Part shown: positions 41,201 to 41,756 of the stretch, one piece after another
Layout of the letters: the number at the start of each line of letters is the position of its first letter
Numbering within the stretch: position 1 is the stretch's first letter
From: JBAZOD01 sp041648955
GTDB taxonomy: Bacteria; Patescibacteriota; Patescibacteriia; Patescibacteriales; JAQTRU01
Direction: 5' to 3'
Assembly: GCA_041648955.1 (NCBI GenBank)
Contig: JBAZOD010000001.1
Location: forward strand, 1 to 41,756
Length of the DNA stretch: 41,756 nt
Made by a program: the position numbers and the translations under genes
Notes under the pieces: model-generated
What the model was told of the DNA's origin: nothing
Seen by the model: only the letters and a program-made list of their open reading frames with translations
Databases searched by the model: none

Positions 41201-41756
41201 CTACATAAACTGTATCCGGATCAGAAGCTAAGGTAATAGTAGAATTAGTATTGTACTCCTGCCAGCTTGCCCCGGAAAAACTACTATTAAGAGATATTCG
41301 CATTTGCATACTTGAATCATCCGCGGCAGAAAGAGCAAGAGTCGCCGGCGTAGAAGTAGCAAAAACTTGCAAACTAGCAGAAGCAGGATCGGTGGTATCA
41401 AGAATGGCAGAAGCTGATGTAGAGCTAGCAATAGCATCAGCCAATTCGTTATCATCAATTATGGCCTTTATCTGAAATTCAGTAGTATAAACATCGGAAA
41501 TGGTAGCTGAAGCATCCCAAGTGGCTGTGTAAGTCAAAAAACTACCCTCCAAAACTTTATTATCTATATCGCCATCGCTATTAGTATCGGTTACATCGCC
41601 AGTCGGTGGCGCAGCTCCAAAAGTAATTGAGGTAGTAGCAATTGATACCCAAGAAGAACCGGCGTTTAAAGAATATTGAAAAGTCGGAGTAACATAATTT
41701 TTTGTAGCTGTTCCCGAGGTAGCATCCACATCTTTAATTTCATAACTAATATTAAC
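38256..41756 (-). CDS. Very large Fn3-repeat surface protein, 5' end cut by window edge
   Basis: At least 1166 residues; the frame is still open at 41756, so the N-terminus is missing. The visible start (VNISYEIKDVDATSG, then TPTFQYSLNAGSSW) is a beta-sandwich module common in Patescibacterial surface proteins. About eight Fn3-like modules follow, several of the purple-acid-phosphatase N-domain type with ATITWDTDELADSRIEY and TTYYYKV patterns. A helical, Gln/Glu/Lys-rich segment (from LSEELQQQAGSELSYQDVEK) interrupts the series between the fifth and sixth modules. No LPXTG or C-terminal membrane anchor is seen. The ABC ATPase and permease genes follow directly, so it may be exported or assembled with their help. 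Confidence 0.85.
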   Translation of the reverse strand, partial: VNISYEIKDVDATSGTATKNYVTPTFQYSLNAGSSWVSIATTSITFGAAPPTGDVTDTNSDGDIDNKVLEGSFLTYTATWDASATISDVYTTEFQIKAIIDDNELADAIASSTSASAILDTTDPASASLQVFATSTPATLALSAADDSSMQMRISLNSSFSGASWQEYNTNSTITLASDPDTVYVEFKDAYGNVSAVNVTTPATPNNAMVQDISNLSLDPQIYGLFVAWGVIAEPTHTFSSYQVYHSTNGSSYTLESTINNREQNYYADFNLDEGSTHYYKVIAIDAAGNVSGYSSVVQGTANGIQDGSEGGGGVETTPPVISNVVSSNVTTQSATITWDTDELADSRIEYITSQGGDFSDAPYEGVASMLNNAAGLGAHTVTLSGLSPATVYYYKVKSTDVSTNTASSTDGVDGYYFTTQNGPTISGVSAVEAGNATVRITWTTNSNSNSNVVYSVNPDMSDYAEEGDSVETTNHSVTISGLSEGTTYYYYVESGVAQDKNVVDGVVKYYSFSTSLDSVAPNITVNPTANPIADVSAAINWATNEFSDSQVDYGTTSGVYTLSSSSGNLNTSHVMVLSDLTADTTYYYKVTSTDANSNATSSAEYTFATLETLSEEATVVAREAVARQAGVDSVEASNNGGTIFITVPSAGGASSDKTAPTVTGISVTDITSDSAIVKWTTDESADSFVEYGYSNSYGLMSGKWGSDTSHSITLSSLLPEQTYYYEVSGKDAAGNLGRGTGSTFTTLSLSEELQQQAGSELSYQDVEKLTQELDQQKAEIKNQEAETEKANSLLDMASQAVAKAMSIIKQTVSKVSLSSLESSLMVQQNSIEDLARAIPAPLLSGEPKVLITAKTATIIWKTNKEANSLIAIAKDDGYRIASDDPYLQIVGNPTDKTTDHLVMVHDLEPDSVYHYQLRSQAPIGPEARSNDFTFRTAKEILEIGSYAVQNISVTEGAFKWVTNVEADSTVRYTPYRNNILAKDEARTKYDKAITTIHEINVNDFEPGVIYQIDLLSSDLSNNTAEKNIDSFSTSEDDLPPVIYQVQTNSAISPGKEAKIQTIISWMTNEPSTTRVYYQSGIAASDKEMAESTKVDANYTKKHVAVITKFEPGKVYSFRVESIDSGGNVSLSKVYTILTPQQSDSVFQVIMKNMEDVFGWMKKVNQ

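Noticed and set aside
1..41756. Alternative genetic code (UGA as Gly, as in Gracilibacteria/Absconditabacteria)
   Set aside because: TGA ends genes at 1473 and 7909 with terminators directly after, and recognised proteins need no internal TGA.

Overview
The window looks like a chromosomal piece of a Patescibacteria (Candidate Phyla Radiation) genome, probably from the Parcubacteria side (Falkowbacteria-like; lineage uncertain). The evidence is a low-GC, AT-rich background, a DUF4012 membrane protein beside mreB, a reduced mraY-ftsW-murG-murC block, a type IV pilus set without outer-membrane parts, several GT4 glycosyltransferases, FG-GAP and Fn3-like surface proteins, and MacAB-like ABC exporters. 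TGA is used as a stop, so this is not a code-25 (UGA=Gly) lineage. No tRNA, rRNA or CRISPR array was seen.

Layout. (1) 1-1517: a dapA fragment cut by the window edge and an exported protein of unknown function, both more GC-rich than the background and each followed by an almost identical terminator. (2) 1540-6787, minus strand: peptidoglycan precursor and division genes (membrane protein, mraY, ftsW, murG, murC). (3) 6788-7957: a promoter-rich, gene-free stretch leading to an exported Ala/Thr/Asn-rich protein. (4) 7961-13139, plus strand: pilB, a GT2 with a DUF2304 partner, and two GT4 enzymes. (5) 13205-27509, minus strand: a long series reading DUF4012 protein, mreB, GT4, lipoprotein subtilase, UXS-like sugar epimerase/decarboxylase, pilC, three pseudopilins, a PilX-like protein, pilM, pilN, pilO and a small membrane protein. 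(6) 27546-28709, plus strand: two small orphan genes, the second with a structured 3' region. (7) 28735-41756, minus strand: two ABC export modules (ATPase, FtsX-type permeases, HlyD-type adaptor), a stand-alone response regulator and a very large Fn3-repeat protein cut by the window edge.

How it works together. The mur/fts/mra and mreB genes build the wall and set cell shape. PilB/C/M/N/O plus pseudopilins form the inner-membrane motor and minor-pilin tip of a type IV pilus; PilT, prepilin peptidase and the major pilin are not in the window. The glycosyltransferases and the UXS-like enzyme probably make a surface glycan or glycosylate surface proteins. The MacAB-like modules, subtilase lipoprotein and Fn3 protein are envelope and export functions.

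The most unusual pattern is a set of five single-gene plus-strand units (889-1473, 7094-7909, 27619-27909, 28042-28581, 32274-33035). They are visibly more GC-rich than their surroundings. Each has its own sigma70-type promoter, a Shine-Dalgarno sequence (strong in four, shorter in the fifth) and its own intrinsic terminator, and they sit between older operons. One is wedged between a HlyD-type gene and its ABC ATPase, with its promoter and terminator overlapping their start and stop codons. Several native genes instead have very short predicted leaders and no clear Shine-Dalgarno. All of this was read by eye; no database search or folding program was run.
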